64,000 bases of DNA from Asaia bogorensis (GTDB lineage: Bacteria; Pseudomonadota; Alphaproteobacteria; Reyranellales; Reyranellaceae): the NCBI GenBank assembly GCA_945889625.1, contig CAMDCE010000001.1, positions 186,001-250,000 on the forward strand. The letters are read 5' to 3'. A program made the translations under genes and the position numbers. How positions within the stretch are numbered: position 1 is the stretch's first letter; each line of letters opens with the position of its first letter. Positions 62,137 through 64,000 of this stretch are shown in pieces. A model generated the notes under the pieces. That model was given only the letters and a program-made list of their open reading frames with translations, was not told where the DNA came from and did no database searches.

Positions 62137-62160
62137 AAAGGCCGCCTCGCGGCGGCCTTT
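62137..62160 (-). terminator. Hairpin terminator of the acyl-CoA dehydrogenase gene
   Basis: AAAGGCCGCC and GGCGGCCTTT form a perfect 10-bp stem with a 4-nt loop, 27 bp after the stop of the gene at 62,188. T-rich bases flank it on both strands, so it may act in either direction. Confidence 0.8.
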
Positions 62161-62187
62161 TCGTTCGTTCGTTCCGGGACTTGAGAC

Positions 62188-63411
<1,224 letters not shown>

Positions 63412-63595
63412 CGCCTTCTCTCCCTGTGTGCTGGGCAGACTCTGGCGGAAAACACCGGCCATGTGAACGGCCATTCATGGCCTGGAATGCCCGTGGTGCC
63501 GCAGCCGGGGTTTCGGCTTGCGGATGGGCCGAGCTTGCTCGGTCGGGGCGCGCTGCCTAAACCGTCATCAAGGAGAAATTTCGGGAGAAACACCG

Positions 63596-64000
63596 TTGGA
63601 CAGCGTACTGCAGGTGCCCTTCAAGCCGATCGACTTCCTCAGTCGCGACGTCAAGGTCGAGCGCCGCGGCGACGGCAGCATCGTTCTGCAGTCGAACCAC
63701 AGGCTCAGGCCCTACGAGAGGCATGTGCCGGCCTTCCTCGCCAAGTGGGCGGCCGAGGCGCCGGACAGGATCTGGCTGGCACAGCGCCGCGGCGCGGCGC
63801 GCGAATGGCTGAAGCTCACCTACGCCGAGGCCAAGAAGCAGGTCGATGCGATCACGCAATCGCTGCTCGACCGCGGCTTCGGGCCCGACAGGCCGGTGAT
63901 GATCCTGTCGTCGAACTCCATCGAGTTCGCGCTACTCTCGATGGCGGCCATGCAGGCGCGCGCGCCGCTGGCGCCGGTGTCGCCGGCCTATTCGGTGATG
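63596..64000 (+). CDS. Feruloyl-CoA synthase-like AMP-binding enzyme (partial, C-terminus outside window)
   Basis: Only the first 135 residues are visible. The sequence runs from LDSVLQVPFKPIDFLSRDV through GSIVLQSNHRLRPYERHV, LTYAEAKKQVDAITQSLLD and RPVMILSSNSIEFALLSMA to APLAPVSPAYSVM, the N-terminus of feruloyl-CoA synthase/acyl-CoA ligase proteins of the ANL family. The start codon is TTG, supported by GGGAG 8 nt upstream. It would activate a phenylpropenoid or another carboxylic acid. The specific substrate is uncertain because the ATP and CoA motifs are outside the window. Confidence 0.82.
   Translation, partial: MDSVLQVPFKPIDFLSRDVKVERRGDGSIVLQSNHRLRPYERHVPAFLAKWAAEAPDRIWLAQRRGAAREWLKLTYAEAKKQVDAITQSLLDRGFGPDRPVMILSSNSIEFALLSMAAMQARAPLAPVSPAYSVM

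Overview
The window is GC-rich chromosomal DNA from a free-living, aerobic, metabolically broad alphaproteobacterium. Evidence for this is the Cox15-type heme A synthase, ETF-ubiquinone oxidoreductase, the fds-type NAD-linked formate dehydrogenase, tripartite tricarboxylate transport (TTT/Bug) proteins, many acyl-CoA and amidohydrolase genes, and dispersed hairpin repeats. A Reyranella-like or Rhizobiales/Rhodospirillales relative is my guess; no rRNA or tRNA is present to settle it. I see no phage, insertion sequence, integrase or CRISPR.

1-14.8 kb is the most coherent block, an oxalate/C1 island. On the minus strand, in transcription order, are tctC-tctB-tctA (carboxylate uptake), a GntR/FCD regulator, oxalyl-CoA decarboxylase (oxc), formyl-CoA transferase (frc), a stand-alone folate-dependent formyltransferase/hydrolase, and formate-tetrahydrofolate ligase (fhs, cut by the window edge). 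Divergent on the plus strand is fdsG-fdsB-fdsA-fdsD, the soluble molybdenum NAD+-dependent formate dehydrogenase. Together they take up oxalate, decarboxylate it as the CoA ester, oxidise formate to CO2 with NADH production, and connect formyl groups to tetrahydrofolate.

15-24.7 kb holds housekeeping genes: a GNAT acetyltransferase, an unusual uracil-DNA glycosylase, a MetX-like hydrolase, the ETF-QO/TPR/ispE operon, a Sel1/peptidoglycan-binding protein and heme A synthase. 24.8-28.3 kb encodes a 1163-residue flavoprotein that fuses a GltD-like half to a PyrK-like half, the layout of the two-subunit transhydrogenase Nfn.

28.3-42.6 kb mixes cupins, a methyltransferase, a MATE exporter, a DEAD-box helicase with a stand-alone AsnC ligand domain, an amidohydrolase, an SDR, a GFA protein, a GMC oxidoreductase, methylmalonate-semialdehyde dehydrogenase, an HXXEE membrane protein and a serine hydrolase broken by an in-frame amber codon. 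42.6-56.5 kb carries a D-aminoacylase-like amidohydrolase, a ureohydrolase coupled to an orphan Bug protein, LysE, an epoxide hydrolase-like protein, an ArsR/SRPBCC pair flanked by two paralogous small secreted cysteine-repeat proteins, a FUSC protein with a likely N-terminal frameshift, and an acyl-CoA dehydrogenase/hydrolase/SDR/EamA cluster. 56.7-64 kb contains a peptide-type ABC binding protein, a TetR-controlled HlyD-ABC export operon, an ACAD10/11-like acyl-CoA dehydrogenase and the start of a feruloyl-CoA synthase-like gene.

Two dispersed hairpin-repeat families and several unusually perfect palindromes occupy the intergenic spaces.
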